From contig OW028578.1 in the NCBI GenBank assembly GCA_932294295.1, positions 41,618,537-41,682,536 of the forward strand: a stretch of 64,000 nt of DNA, given 5' to 3'. Under the pieces are notes generated by a model, which did no database searches, was not told where the DNA came from, and saw nothing but the letters and a program-made list of their open reading frames with translations. The DNA comes from Alitta virens (lineage: Eukaryota > Annelida > Polychaeta > Phyllodocida > Nereididae). A program made the position numbers and the translations under genes. Of this stretch, positions 42,501 to 57,500 are shown piece by piece. How positions within the stretch are numbered: position 1 is the stretch's first letter; every line of letters starts with the position of its first letter.

Positions 42501-45500
42501 TACCACTTATTGTTTATTGTTTATCCTACATTACCACTTATTGTTTATTGTTTATCCTACATTACCACTTATTGTTTATTGTTTATCCTACATTACCACT
42601 TACTGTTTATTGTTTATCCTACATTACCACTTATTGTTTATTGTTTATCCTACATTACCACTTACTGTTTATTGTTTATCCTACATTACCACTTATTGTT
42701 TATTGTTTATCCTACATTACCACTTATTGTTTATTGTTTATCCTACATTACCACTTATTGTTTATTGTTTATCCTACATTACCACTTACTGTTTATTGTT
42801 TATCCTACATTACCACTTATTGTTTATTGTTTATCCTACATTACCACTTATTGTTTATTGTTTATCCTACATTACCACTTACTGTTTATTGTTTATCCTA
42901 CATTACCACTTACTGTTTATTGTTTATCCTACATTACCACTTATTGTTTATTGTTTATCCTACATTACCACTTACTGTTTATTGTTTATCCTACATTACC
43001 ACTTATTGTTTATTGTTTATCCTACATTACCACTTACTGTTTATTGTTTATCCTACATTACCACTTACTGTTTATTGTTTATCCTACATTACATGAAAAC
43101 CACTTGCTGTTTATCATTCATTACATGATGTATTGTATTTGTAAATATTCGATTGTTTTAAGTACAATGTTGAAAAAATTATACAACTGAACATTATCCT
43201 GTAAGAGATATGTGCATAAAAATAGCGAAAAAGCAATATATATTAAATGTATAGTTTAAGTTTATACCTGGGCGCAACCAAAGTCAGCATTTTGACAAAG
43301 TCCCTGGAATTGTTGTTCTGCACAAGTTGTGCATTGCGGAACACAGTCTGAGTAAGAAGCTCCCATCACCGTGCTTCTGTAGCCAGGAACGTCTAAAACA
43401 ACAATGACTTACGGTCTAGGTACCTTATAAATAGCACTCATAAAACAACAAAGGAAAAAGTTATGAACCGAAATGTCCAACGTCATGAAAAGAATTCGGT
43501 ACAAAATTTTATAGTCGGATTCAAAATAAATGTCCACCTGTTTTTTTCTCAATTCAAATACCAACTCTCTAGCTGATAAGTTTGCTATCTTTGGAATGAT
43601 AATTTTTGGCAGTTTTTTTCATCATTATATTCATCTGTTATGGTCACAAAGAAGCAGCAGAAATTAAAATGGAGCAAATTGTCAGAATTTCTACATTCTA
43701 CAATAACAAACTTTAAGCTTTAAATTTCCCAGAAGTGTTTTTTTTTAAGTTACCTTGTACCATAAAATTTATATCTATTTGGGCGTCACACTCAAGACAT
43801 GGTTTCTTTACAGGGGCGTCGATTAAGGGGGGGGGATGTGGGGGATATATACCCCCCACTTTCTGAGAAAGAGAGGATATATATAATCAATGCAATCATC
43901 CTCCCCCCCTGAAATTCACAAATGAAAATTACCCTTTTTCACACACTTTTGTTTTGGAAAATTTGTGCTTTGTTAAAAAGCTGCGCACTTGATATCACAT
44001 ATCAGTACAAGTTTATAAGTTTGGTATAAATGATCCACCATTAATATACCTCTTGGCCAGTGTCCGCGCATTAACTGCTGATAATTGTACGAGCGAGGGA
44101 AAGTCACATTTGGACAGATAAAGTATCCCCCCCAACCGTTCAGAGAAATTGACGCCCCTGTTTCTGTACACAGTATTTCAATAAATTCCCTTAGCTCATA
44201 CTTGTGGTTGAAAACACCATTATTGTCATGTTTAAGATGTAATTCAACATGTTTATTTCAACCATAATTAAGACAAGTAAGGATTATGTTAATTATAACA
44301 ATCTTGGCTTTACCTTGGCATTGCGTCATCAAAGTACTCCAGTCAACAACATAACCCTCATCTCGACATTCTTTAGCAAGAGCTGCCATAATTGTGCAAA
44401 AAGATGCGGGAGTGAAACTGGCACACACGTCATATTTACAGGCACTCTCGAATCTAAAAGGATAATTAGGACACCGATAAAATGTATAGTATGAATGGGA
44501 AGAATTATTATTTGCATTTGTGGTGAATATGCTCAACCGAAAAATTTGGCGAACTCCTTGTATGATAATTTGTGAAATATTCCAGTTCATTTTTTATAAT
44601 CATATACTGATATAGCCACTTGACTGAGAAGATCACAAAAAGTCAAACACAAAACAAATATATAGATATATTCAGACATATTACAAATTCAAACTAAAAG
44701 GTCATTATTGCATCACACACCGCCATCGAAAATATTCAGACACTTTCAAAACACAATTTTTGCTAAAGAAAAAATCATTGGTCTTGGAGACAGCAAATAA
44801 ATCTATTTATAGAAGTCGCATGACAAGTGATCACATGACCCCTCTCAACCAATACAATTCTTCCTGTCACGTGATCAGTTTATTTGACAACAATTCACGT
44901 TTTCACACCATCCGAGGTTTGTCCTTAAATATTATAGTTATCTACATTTTTTCCACCGGCTAGCTCATCTCAAACATCACAGCTTATATCGGAGACTACT
45001 CTATGTACTATGGCATCGAGGTGTTCATCATTGCTATTTTACATGTTAAGGAGAGTTACATATTTCTCATACCTTTCCCAGTTGATGACATGTTTGCATT
45101 CTCCCAATATTTCGTCAGCCACCATATCCAGGCACTGAGCTGCAGCTGCAGATGCTATCTGAAAAAGAAGAAACATCAATATGGACAACAAGATTCAATT
45201 TTTGGTGTCATGCAAATTATGTCTCTAAGTTTTGATTTAGCAGTCCTCATGACGCAAAATATTACTAATATCTATAGATAATAATGTGTAGTGCAAATTA
45301 TTCAAGGATTAACATTGTACAATGTCAAGCTTAAACAATATTTTCCTGAAGTAAGGTCATAGGCCTATGACATTTTTGCTGCAATTCTTTGTAAATAAGA
45401 CAGGGACACAGCCACAAAAGGATAAAACGTTAATGTTTGAGTAACCTAGCAATCAATATATCATTTGTATATAGATTATTAATATTATAATAATTTATAA

Positions 45501-48500
45501 TTTTAAATATTAGCTATAGGAGGGATTTTGTGGGGGGGGGGGGGGGGGGGGGGAGAGGATGGGAGGGTAGTTTGGTTTATCAAAATTCAACAGTTTGGAG
45601 GTTCTGTCACTCAAAAATCCCCTTAGCTAAGATAAAGATAAGTTAAGATAAAATTGTGTTTAAAGTCGGTGGTGAAATAGGAGCAGAGCTACCTAGCCCC
45701 TTTCAATAAGCACTATAGGCCTATCATTCATTAAAGGTTAAAATTTAATACTCACTTGACTCTGAATACTGCACGTGTCCTGTATCTGCACAGCAGAAGA
45801 AGGTTCACAAACTGCAGATGTGACAGCCCATGCAGCAAAGAAGTCAGGCACTGATCCTGCTGTCACTATGCCATTTGGCAGAAGGAGTTCTCTTTGGGTG
45901 CTCCCATCATAGTTACCACAAATGCCCATCACCTGAAAATAGTTAGTTGGTTGAATTATTTTCTTATTATGTATAATTGTATATATGGGCACTAGGCCTT
46001 TATTGCAATCTTTTGGGGTTTGTTAACTTTAACATTAATTATTTTCAAGAGCTGTGGGTCGTCACCTCACAGCCCAGCTACCTTATTATGTACTTGTTTT
46101 GCTCATTTACTCGTCTAAAGTAAATCAATTTCTCTTATAGTCTATAGGCTGGCTTATGGTATTAAAGGTCTAACAATGAAATTACAGAATAATTAGATGT
46201 TCATGTGCTGAGTTTACACTATTCTTGTTCTGACAAGTGGGCAATTCAGAAAAATTGCCTAACCTCAAGAAAGTATGAATCCGTTTTTCTTGTATTTTTC
46301 AGAGAACATTTCTTAAGTCTAGCCTGTAGCCTACATAGTTTAACCAATCATTTTGTTTAATTGGGTAAACTAGCAAAGAATGTCCATAATTAGGTCGTTG
46401 GGCTGTTAGATGACAGCCCATAGTGAAGAGGCTCCCTTGAGATTGTGAGTTAGCACTCTGCCACTACACTATCTGCTCCGTACATTTATGTAGTAAAGTG
46501 GAGGTGCTAGTTACTTGAGTTTTTTTTTCAAAGATATTAAGGAGTTAATGTAGTTATCATAAGTAAGCATGTAGTGTGATTCATTACCGGTCGAAGAAAA
46601 TGAGTCATGGTAACCAACTATGACCACAATACATGTCAATTTCCAACCATGTCAATTTATATATCAAAATACAAATCAAACACCAGCACCCAAACTACAT
46701 GTATATTTTAATTTGCACTTACATTTCCATAGTAAATTGAGAACAAGGTAACGTAGAGTCTTCCATTCTTGTCGTAGAGGACCTCGAAGTCAGGCCCTCT
46801 GACCTTCAACATCAAGGTCGTTACCTTGGTTACAATGACGTCATTAGCACTGGTTGGCAAGGTGACGTATTTATTGTTTACTTTGACGTCGTCATCAGTG
46901 ATGAGTTCAACTATTGTGGTGACTTCATTAACATCATAGACTATCTTTATTGATTCCATACATTTGACTAAGTTGGTGTTTTCACATTTTTTGACTTTCA
47001 TAGAGATTGTGAGATCCCCGGGAGTGGCGCTACTGCCCATTGTCTGCAAACAAAATATAATAATTACACAGCATTATAATTGTGAAACTGTAATAATGAC
47101 GTGACAGGAATCTTATTTTGGTCATTCTGCGTCACTAGATTGACCATGTGCTGTACACCAATACCCTAGAGATTTGTCAATGGCTGCCTGTATTTAACTG
47201 ATGCTTGAATCACAACAAATTTTAGTACAGTTTATGTCAAAATTTTCTTATGTTAGCTGCCCTGGTCAACCTTTTTATGTAACATAAAACATCAATTTAT
47301 TGCATTGTAATATTATTGATGTATTAATTTTACAGTGATGGCAATATTTGTGCAGCTGGTCTAGAGATCTCTCTGTAAGAACTTAAACTAAACTAATAAA
47401 TGTGTGCATCAGGGGATAAGCAAAGGACTCAAAATGGACTCAAAATATATTCTGGATTCTGAATAATAGTTATCAACAAAAATATTCATAATGACAGTGA
47501 CTGTTCATCATGCAAATCAAGTGGATGGGTGGATTAGGGCTTTACGTTCTGTATTTCTGCACCTGATGGGCTAATTAGGACAAGCAGGGACCATGGCAAT
47601 GAGATGATGGATGACACAGCACTACCACTGAGCTAGGCACCCCTCCTGCCCCCAAATGTAGAGCTTCATCAGCTTCAAATCGATATTTATTATATTTTTT
47701 TAATATCTGTTGTATTAAATTTTCTGTCACAGTAGGTTACTTACAGTTACTAGCACATGATTACTTACAGTTACTAGCACATAATTACTTACAGTCACTA
47801 GCACATGATTACTTACAGTTACTAGCACATAATTGCAGCCACTGGCACCTTGATGGTTAAAGTGCATGCCATCTAAAGTCGTGTAGTGATGGTGGCCTAT
47901 GACACTACAAGTGCTAGAACAGTCTTCATTAGTGCAATCCCAGCTCCCTGATGCACAGGTACTGCAAAGATTATGTTGATCAGTTGTTGAAAATATCAAT
48001 CAAAGTATCAATCAATCGGTTAATCAAAAAACCATATTGAGATAAAAGAACCCGATAAATGATACCGGTTGAATAAGACTCCCGCGGAATGGAAGTTGCG
48101 CAAACTTACCAATTGTTGCACTTGACTTTGATAGTTTCTCCAGGGTTGTACTCGTTATGTTGGTAAGTGCATGGACATTGGTCCAACTGAAGACATTGGC
48201 CATCATGAAGGTACATCCCTGCACCACACATGCACCCAGGCACCATTTTATTCACACAATTGTTTTCCATGAACTCCTCTACAGACTGGCAAGTAGCCTG
48301 GCAGCTCGGTGTTTGTTCTGAGTAGGCTAGGCCAGCTGGACAGGGTGATGGTGCTGTAGGAGGACGAAATAAAGGTCTTTCATTGTCAGATAAAAAGGAG
48401 TTATGGTATAAGGCAGGATTGGCAGATTTAAATCAAGCGAGTTAAATCGTGATTTAAATCAAAGCAAGAAAATCAATAATTTTGATATTTTCTTCGATAT

Positions 48501-51500
48501 TTTTGACACAAAATTCAGTTCAAAACATGATTTATTTGAATACAACGTGATATTTTTTTTAGTTGACTTTTCAAATTGGTTCTGAAGAATTATTAAACTT
48601 GGCTTATGCTAGACAGTACTTGAGCCCTAATGGCATCGTTAAAAAATGTCGAAATTAAAAAAATCTGATTAAAAAAAAAAAAAGCACTTAGTCAAAAATA
48701 AATATTATAAATATTGTTTTTTTTTTTAAAACTTACGACAAACTTCATCTGATCTCCAATTGGTTCGAACACCGGTTGCTAGGTAACACTCATTTGCATA
48801 CGCAGTGATGAGGTCACATCTCGCAGCTTCCATTTCTGTGACACTGTTTGATCCTACTGCTTGAATTCTGCACATCTCAGCCAAGCAATGCTTGTATGTG
48901 CTTTGCTGAAAGAAATTCAGTAAATATAATCTTGTAAGCCTGTGAAGGTAGACTCTAGTTTCAGAGTACAAAAAATCACTACTTCCTAGAACTATATCAC
49001 CTTATTTCTGACACTGTACATAACATCTTAATCGAGTTTACCTAAACACACCGTCATCAAGGTTAATAACAATAAATGAATTTTGCAACCCGCCACAAAC
49101 GCATGGCACACTAATATAACAAGCTGCATGTCAAAGGATAAAAGAAACCATATTGTCATAGGGAGAGATGCACAACTGATTCTTCAGTAGTGTTCTTCAG
49201 TTTTTCAGTAGTGTAAATGCTAGAAGTCATCTGTTAAGACTATAGCAGCATGGTATGCATGCAGTGTATGTGCATGTAGCTCCGTTAGTAAGATCCCAAT
49301 TTGTCCGATAAAAGCGTGCTAGGTGCTAGTTAAAGGGGCAGTATCCATAAAAATTTTGCTTATTTTGTTATATATATGGCAATGAAGGGTAGAAAGAGTA
49401 ACTTATCCATTCATCAAACTAAGAATGCAAGAAAACCAACCTTTATGGAGTAATTTGAGGTTTTTAGTGCAGCTAAGTTATGGACCCATGGGTCCAAAAT
49501 TCTGCGGGGTTCACTGTTGCTGAGTCAGCTGCTATCTGGGTCAAGCTTGACAGGTTCTTTTCTACTGGGAATTTGTTATAAACAAATGTTTGTGAGATTT
49601 TGGGGATGTCTCATCAACATAGAGAGGCCAATAAAGTGTTTACAGACAAAGTAAATAATATAATAAAACACCAAGGAAAACTTTGCTGCTGGAATTTGAG
49701 GTCAGTGCTACAAATAGCTTGGGATGAAATAGCAGCATAGCATGTGCTCTTGTCAAAAGGATTGTCAAATTATGTGGATACCATTGGGTTTATTAATTTT
49801 ATTGAGGCAGAATGATATGTGGTAGGTAATCTAGCTATAGAAGACAAAAAATGAGAATGGCCAGCTAACTCATTTCAAGGGATACTGTCCCTTTAAAAAC
49901 AGGATGAAGTTGATGATGGTTAAGGGGTAAGCACTGGCTCGGAAGGCATCCAGGGTCTGCACCTCTGCTGCTGTACTTGGAAGATTGTTCCACAGTGGGA
50001 TGGTCCTGATGAAGAAACTGTATTTGTAGGCATTTATGGAGGCTGGTGGTACCCACTTTGTGAAGCTATGGTTCCTTCTTGTGTTCTCTGATGGTGGTGG
50101 GATGACTGCTAATGGGACTGGTTTTGGACTAATTAGTGGTTTATCTTGTAAAACATGATGGCATCATGCATCAGTCTTCTTGTTTTAAGTGTTTCCCACT
50201 TCAGTTGATTTTGCAGATATGAGACACTCTGGGTATAACACACAGTTGTCGGTGAATAATCTGAGGTTGGATTTGATGTTGTCGATGATGTTGTTGATAT
50301 ACACCAGGAAGAGGTTAAAGGCATGTGTTTTATGCACATACAGCTTGCAAATTTTGATGACCCTAAGTGTACCTGTTGAACCTAATAAAGGATGGGGTAT
50401 GTTATAAACGTTATTCTTCAGTCTAACAATTGCACTATTTTGGAAATGCTGTGCAATCTTAACAACAAATGCGGGTATCATCAGCGCCACACTGTGTAGA
50501 TCATCATAAACACAAGTGCGCCCTGTTGTGCAAATTATGAAAAGCACCGTTGCAATGGTTTCTTGCAGCATTTCAGTATAATCTTTCGCTTTCAAGCATG
50601 GACAAAAACACAAATGGCGCTCTAGTCGCCTCTGCTGTTTTCTGTTATTTTGGGGGTTAAGGTCCAGAACTAGCACATATAGTCTTCTTTTATGTTTTAT
50701 TTATGAAAATAAGTTATACCAGGTAAAAATGTCCCATATATCATTTATATGCCATCAAATAATTTTTTTTCTTTCATTATTTTTAACAAAAACACTTGCT
50801 TTAACTTTGTACAACATTTCATGGCATTCTCAGTGTTAGAACTGAATACCCACATTTGTCTTTAAGAAATTTTGTGCAGGCACGCGATCACAATTCATCG
50901 ACTTATCGACCCTATCATTTCACCTAAAAGTGAATCACAATTTTTTTTATGATTTTTGTTTGATACACTGAACTGAACTGGATTTTTTGTATACTTACGA
51001 CAGTCTGTCTGCATGACAGAAACACGTCATCCATAAGAAGGGCACAAAAGCTCTCGGCAACGTTCTGTTGTTCCAGGTTAGTGCATTCTTGGTAGACCTG
51101 AAGAACTGGTGAGCACTGGATTGCAAAAGCAAACATTACTTAAATAACTGGACTGACGTATTAAATTATGTGCATTTATAATCGAAGTAGGCCTACAATA
51201 TTATTACCAAATGCCTTTAAAACCATTTTGCACCAATGGAATTACTTATTGTTAAATGAGATAAATGGAATGGTCTGCCTGAACGTAACCTTAAATGAAG
51301 TTAAAACTATTTTTTCTTTGTTTAGGCAATATGTCCTGCAGTGAGATACAACAGTTGTGGGAAGAAAACGCATAAATTGTACTAACAGTTTAAGCTAATG
51401 GAGCATCAAATCTCACGCTTCGAAACCCTTTGTTGAAGCCCCTGTCACACCCAGTGCATTTACAGATTTTTGGCACAGCCTATAAATTTACTCACAGTTT

Positions 51501-54500
51501 CAGTGGACAACTGCAAGGCCCAGGAATCGCCAAATTCTCCAACAGATGAAGCCACTCCCCCATTCATCATCACCAAGTCATCTAAATCAAATGAATAATT
51601 GTTGTAATATTGCTTAAGGTACATAATCATGGAGATACACTTATAAGATCCCTTTGTCAACTAGAACACCTGCTATTGTCACTGAACTAAACAACATCTA
51701 AGATACACCACTACTGTTATGAAAATATCCTGCATATATTCTCTAGTACAGTGTATGATATCAGGTAAACAATAGATATAATAAGAACACAACCACTGCA
51801 AGAAATTATGGTGAGATTGTTGTGAAAAATGGACAATTATTAAAGTTTAATTTAATTTAATATAATTGTGAGATTTTGAGACCGTAGATTTTAAAAACTG
51901 ACAACACTGGAATTTCAACGCATAAATGACAACATACTAGAAGGGTCGCCATCATGGTTGCCACAGAGACCGTTGACAAGGGACAGGTCGCCAGGCAGCA
52001 TGACATCATCAACCATTAGCAACCATTGGTTGTCGTCCGTGAACCAAAACTGCATCTCGCTGTAGGTGACCACGGTGTACACACCGATGATGGAAATGGT
52101 AACCCCTGAAAATATATTGGTGCATCTATAAACCATGTAAGTATTCCACAGATAGCATTCAAAATCGGGCCAGCGTCATTTCTGTATTGGCCGCTGTTGG
52201 TACAACATCGTTTCGACATCGCGCCGATGTTGATTTGATTTGGAATGCTATCTGGGACAACCTGTAAACAAACTGATTGTGACAATTATGTCAACTTACT
52301 GTGGGAGTACAACAAATTTCCACCATCTATGACTCAGTAATTGTATTTATGGATGTATTTAAGACTAAAACATCCATAAATACAAAATAATGAGTCATAG
52401 ATGGTTGGAATTTTTAATTTGTAATCATTACCTGAAAGTTATTCAATATCAATTTGAGACAAATAATGTTGTAACGATGCTAGGAGACCCATTAAGATAA
52501 GATAATAAAGTAATTTTCTGTAGCATGGGCCACCTACAGAGATCCAATTATGTCATGGTAAGACATACAAACACCTCCTATAAACATAGACTAACTGATT
52601 AAATAATATGAAATTAGGATGAGTGGCTTTATGTCCCATATTTTTGCCCGCAGATGGGGCTGATCAGGACAGGCATAGATGAGCCAATTTGCCTTGAACT
52701 TTATCGCTGTAGTTCTATTTCCCAAGCACAGCTGAAAGGTGTTGAAGTTGTGTTTTCTATGTCCCAAGCACAGCTGAAAGGTGTTGAAGTTGTGTTTTCT
52801 ATTTCCCAAGCACAGCTGAAAGGTGTTGAAGTTGTGTTTTCTATGTCCCAAGCACAGCTGAAAGGTGTTGAAGTTGTGTTTTCTATTTCCCAAGCACAGC
52901 TGAAAGGTGTTGAAGTTGTGTTTTCTATTTCCCAAGCACAGCTGAAAGGTGTTGAAGTTGTGTTTTCTATTTCCCAAGCACATCTGAAAGGTGTTGAAGT
53001 TGTGTTTTCTATTTCCCAAGCACAGCTGAAAGGTGTTGAAGTTGTGTTTTCTATTTCCCAAGCACAGCTGAAAGGTGTTGAAGTTATGTTTTCTAACAAA
53101 ACTGGACGCACTTGTCTGTCACTTTGTTTGGGGAAATTGTTGTCATCAGTTCATAACATCATAAAAGCAAACCGCTAGTTTATTCTTGTTACCAATAATC
53201 TTCTGTTTTTGTATAATGTCTTGTACTAAACTATGAAAGTGGTCAAGGCACTGAATCAGAAAACATTTATTTTAACGGCTGTTCAGCCAATCAGACATGG
53301 TGATACATCAAAAGAAGCGCCCGCTGAACGTTGCGAAGGTGTTGCAACAACATGTTTTAGACCAGCAAGTTTTCTAGCCGACGACGCTAATGCATTCTGG
53401 GAAGATCCAATGCATTCTGGGAAGATCCAATGCATTCTGGGAAGATCCAAAAGTGAAAAAGAGGCACTGGCAATTCGTTAGACCAAAATGAATATTCCTC
53501 TATTCTTACCTGGAAAGACAGCTGCATATCCTGAGCTCTGGGTGACAGTCACCTGCTGATCATTGATGGAGATGTCATTTTGCCCTGTTGCTCTGATTAC
53601 TGTGTTGTCCGTCAGTTGCAAGATGTAGGTCTGTGAACACAAATCATATAAATGAACAATATGATGAATGAAAGAAATACACTGAGCAGCAAATGAAACA
53701 CAACACGACATAGAAATTCCATTCTTCTTTCTAGTTAATCCTTGACTGACATAGGACCCAGAAGCACAAGTTCCCTCAAATGTGACCCTAACCTTTCTCT
53801 GTCAATTTTGTTGTTGATTCTCACATCTTTCACGGGAAATCAGGTAGTCAATGAGGGTCAATGATGGATTGCCCTTGATTGAATATATGGTAAGTGATCT
53901 TAAAAGTGACCAACAATAATCATTATGACATTTATACACAATCAAGGAAGGGATTTTGGTGAGGGATAGAGAGATGCATTGCATGTTGACAATTGATGAA
54001 GTGAATGAACTCTTATATCAAATTTCTGTAAATTTAACTATATCTTTTTTAAATCATGTGTCAAAATCATTCAATTATTGTTAAAAATTTCCAAAATGTT
54101 CTGTGTGCCACTGGGTACGAAATAAAGATGATATATGTTATTGTCATTATTGTCAAACATCGTGTTTTTGTTCATGTTAGCAATAAAGAATCAGTCATAT
54201 CGAAAGTTGGCGTCAACATTTTAATGATTCCAAAAGTTTCAAGACCACTTTTTAAGGCAAGAGCATTGTGTCATAGTAAAACCATCCTTTCAGAAAAGAT
54301 GTACCTTTTTTTTCTAATTAAAGGTATATCCAGATAACATGTTAAATCAGCTAAACATCGGCTACATGTCGGTTACACATCGGCGCAACAACGGTCAATG
54401 TTGAAAGGATCGATCCGGTCTGGTATGCTATCTTGGTTTTCACTTTACTTACTTTCTGGCATGTTTCAGCACTGTCACAGGCCTCCAGGCTTATGCTCAG

Positions 54501-57500
54501 TTTATGAATTCCATCCGAATATGCCTTGTAAGTGCAGTTACCAGCGTCATACGCGTACATCAGTCCGTCGAAGGTTCGATGCAGGTTCCGTCCATAACCA
54601 CCACACACCAGAGATGACTGACCTTGTAGAGCTGTAATAATGGAAAGGTCAAGGGGTTTTTATTCTTAACTTTTATCGCTATGATAAAATCTATGAGAGA
54701 GACAGAAGTCATTTCTCTTATGTGGCACCCATGATCACCTATGCTTTTTGTAAAGGGTACCCATGTTTAAAAAAAAAACAAAGCTAAAATGTTATGATAT
54801 TTATCTTTGTGTGTATGTTTATTTTAAATCAAACATCTGTGAATACTCTTCTTGAAAGTATAGGAAGGAAGAATATATACAATTGAGAAAGAGCCATTAA
54901 TTGTTGAGTTCGAATTCAGTGATTGAAACTAATTTAGCGAAATATAAACATCTCAAATAATTTTGATTTTTCAAGGACTATGTTCAAAGGTTTGTAAATT
55001 ACCCATAGTTCCTTTTAAAGGCATTGTGACGTCAGAGGGGGGTTGGCAATTGTTTGCTTTACCCCAGGCGGACCCTCCCAAGCATTTACACTCCTCCTGC
55101 AAGACTAGGTCGGCATTCTTGTGGTGTGGTCCAATGCATTGTTCATCCGAATAGCAGTAGCCTACATTTGTTGGAGCTGAAATAGGAACGAAGGCAGATG
55201 TAATGATGGGATGATGATGGAGATTAAAGGATGATTTATATCATGCAACTCTCTAAAGAAAGTTTGTGCTGTTTTATCAAGATGTTTCTTCTTGGTTTTT
55301 ATAAAGGACAGCCTAGGTCAGACATATGCATTGCACTTTCATTTGTATCCTGATTGGTGTGATCATTTTCGTACCTCCCAGATAGCAGTGTGGGCAACAT
55401 CGGACCAATATCGGACCAACCTCAGACCAATGTCGGACCAACATCAAGCTAACATCAGGCCGATGTAGCATGATATCGTGACTAATTCATTGCTAAATTT
55501 AGTAACTTTGCACTATATGTAATAAGGCAATAGTTAATTAGTACTATAATACCAAGAATCGACATATAATTTATGTAATGCATAAGAATATATAAAATGT
55601 ATAAGAAGAGTCTTGACTCACGATTAATGAGTTCATCACAGATATCTCTTTCATAGTTCGCTGTGCAGAGGCAACCATTATCAGTACATACAGCCTCATT
55701 CTGGCAAGGGGGAGCACAGATTTCTGAAATAAAAAAAGGAAGGTTTTTAAGATAACTTTAGTTAATTCCCAGAAAACGCCCAATGTCACAACAATATCAT
55801 AAACTCACAAACATTATATCTTTTTAATGTTAAACCATGTGAAATGTTAAAGTTGATTGAATGTTTCACCAACATTTAAAACAAACATTACCGGTAGCAT
55901 TATGGAAGGATTAATATTCCATTCCGAAGTTGTATCAGTGTCTGTTTAACATTAGTACAACATAGAATGAACACGCGTATGTACAATATTACATTAACAT
56001 AAATACAAAATTAGAACAAACATTAGCGATTTACCATTAAATATATGTAATCTAATGTGTTTAACAAATGTTCAACTTATGTCAAAATAACATCTCTAAT
56101 TAACATTACATCAGACTTTATGAAAACATCACAGAAATCTCCAATTTCGCTGTTGTATCAATGTCTATTTAACATTACAGATAGCAATGTTATATTAATG
56201 TACACACAACATTGCAGAAGAACATTTGTGATTGCGGTTAAAGACAAAATGTTTCTATCTAATGTTCAACTAATGTCCAGATAATATTTCCAATAAACAT
56301 TGCAACTTACGTTATGGAAACAACAAAGCAATCTCCCATTTTGCTGTTGTCTTAATGTCGATTTAACATTTCAGACAAGCAATGTTATATTATATATATC
56401 GTTTTATTGACAAGCCTGATATCAGGAATTGATACATGTGTCATACAATATTACAAAACAAACAAATATACAACATAACAAGTCTAGTGTCTACATCTAC
56501 TATATATACAATCTATAATCTACTAGTATTTCTAAATATTTACTTGATAAACGCAAGTCGGTTCCAGTTTTGTTTACATATACATACATGAATATAAAAA
56601 TGAGAGTTAATACTGTACAGGTCAATACTTCAAGTGGGTAATACTGTAATGATTTCAAAACAAATTTGAATAAAAAGTCAGTTTAAAATGGCAAAAGAAG
56701 GTGTCCATGGGTTGGGTCAGTGGGTGGGGTCTTCAGAGCAGCATTGTGCTGACCTGTGAAACGGCAAAAGGGGGTGTCCATGGGCTGGGTCAATGAGTGG
56801 GATCTTCAGAGCAACATTGCGCTGACCTCGGAGATTGTCATAATGGGGTGTTTGAATTTAAAGGTTCCCTGTCCAGTGGAAGGGGTCACCAATACTGAAT
56901 TAACATTATGAAAAAACTCTATTTAGAAAGTTCCCTAATGCCTTTAGCACTTCTGGATTCTTACATGACAATAGGGCTTGGAATTGTTGAGATTTGTCTA
57001 GATCATGAAAACTAGGTATACTATCTGTTGCTATATTAAGTAATTCTAGCCTTGATATTTCATTTTTATTACATGTCAGTAAGCAGTGAGATTCATCTTC
57101 TATTTCACCACTGTCACAATATTCACATATTCTCTCATGCAAAGGAATTTTTGGGGATTCATGTCATATTAACGCACACACAACATTAGAGGAGAACATC
57201 AGAGATTACCATTAAAGATATGTAATTTAATATTTCTATGTTCAGCTTAAGTCATAATATTGTAGGTAAACATTCCGTTAAACATAATTGGCACAATAAA
57301 GTTCACATAACATTGTTGGCATGCAATGTTATATCAATGTACATACAACATCAAAGGAGAACATTAATGATTTTTATTGAAAATACTTAAATTAATGTTC
57401 CAACCAATATTTGACGAAAAGTCATAATAATATTGTTGTAAACATTCCAATCTACATTATGGACCCATTAAAGAAATGTTCAATCTTGATGTTGTATAAA

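Noticed and set aside
42413..43092. A CRISPR array
   Set aside because: The repeats are contiguous with no unique spacers, and the surrounding DNA is eukaryotic.
42384..43190. Three overlapping plus-strand frames of more than 200 residues rich in Leu, Tyr and Pro
   Set aside because: Produced by the 31-bp minisatellite, which has no stop in any forward frame; no start context, splice sites or domain.
52591..53178. Repeat-protein-like frames on both strands over the 42-bp minisatellite
   Set aside because: A repeat length divisible by three keeps frames open by chance. It lies in a VWD1 intron without usable splice sites.
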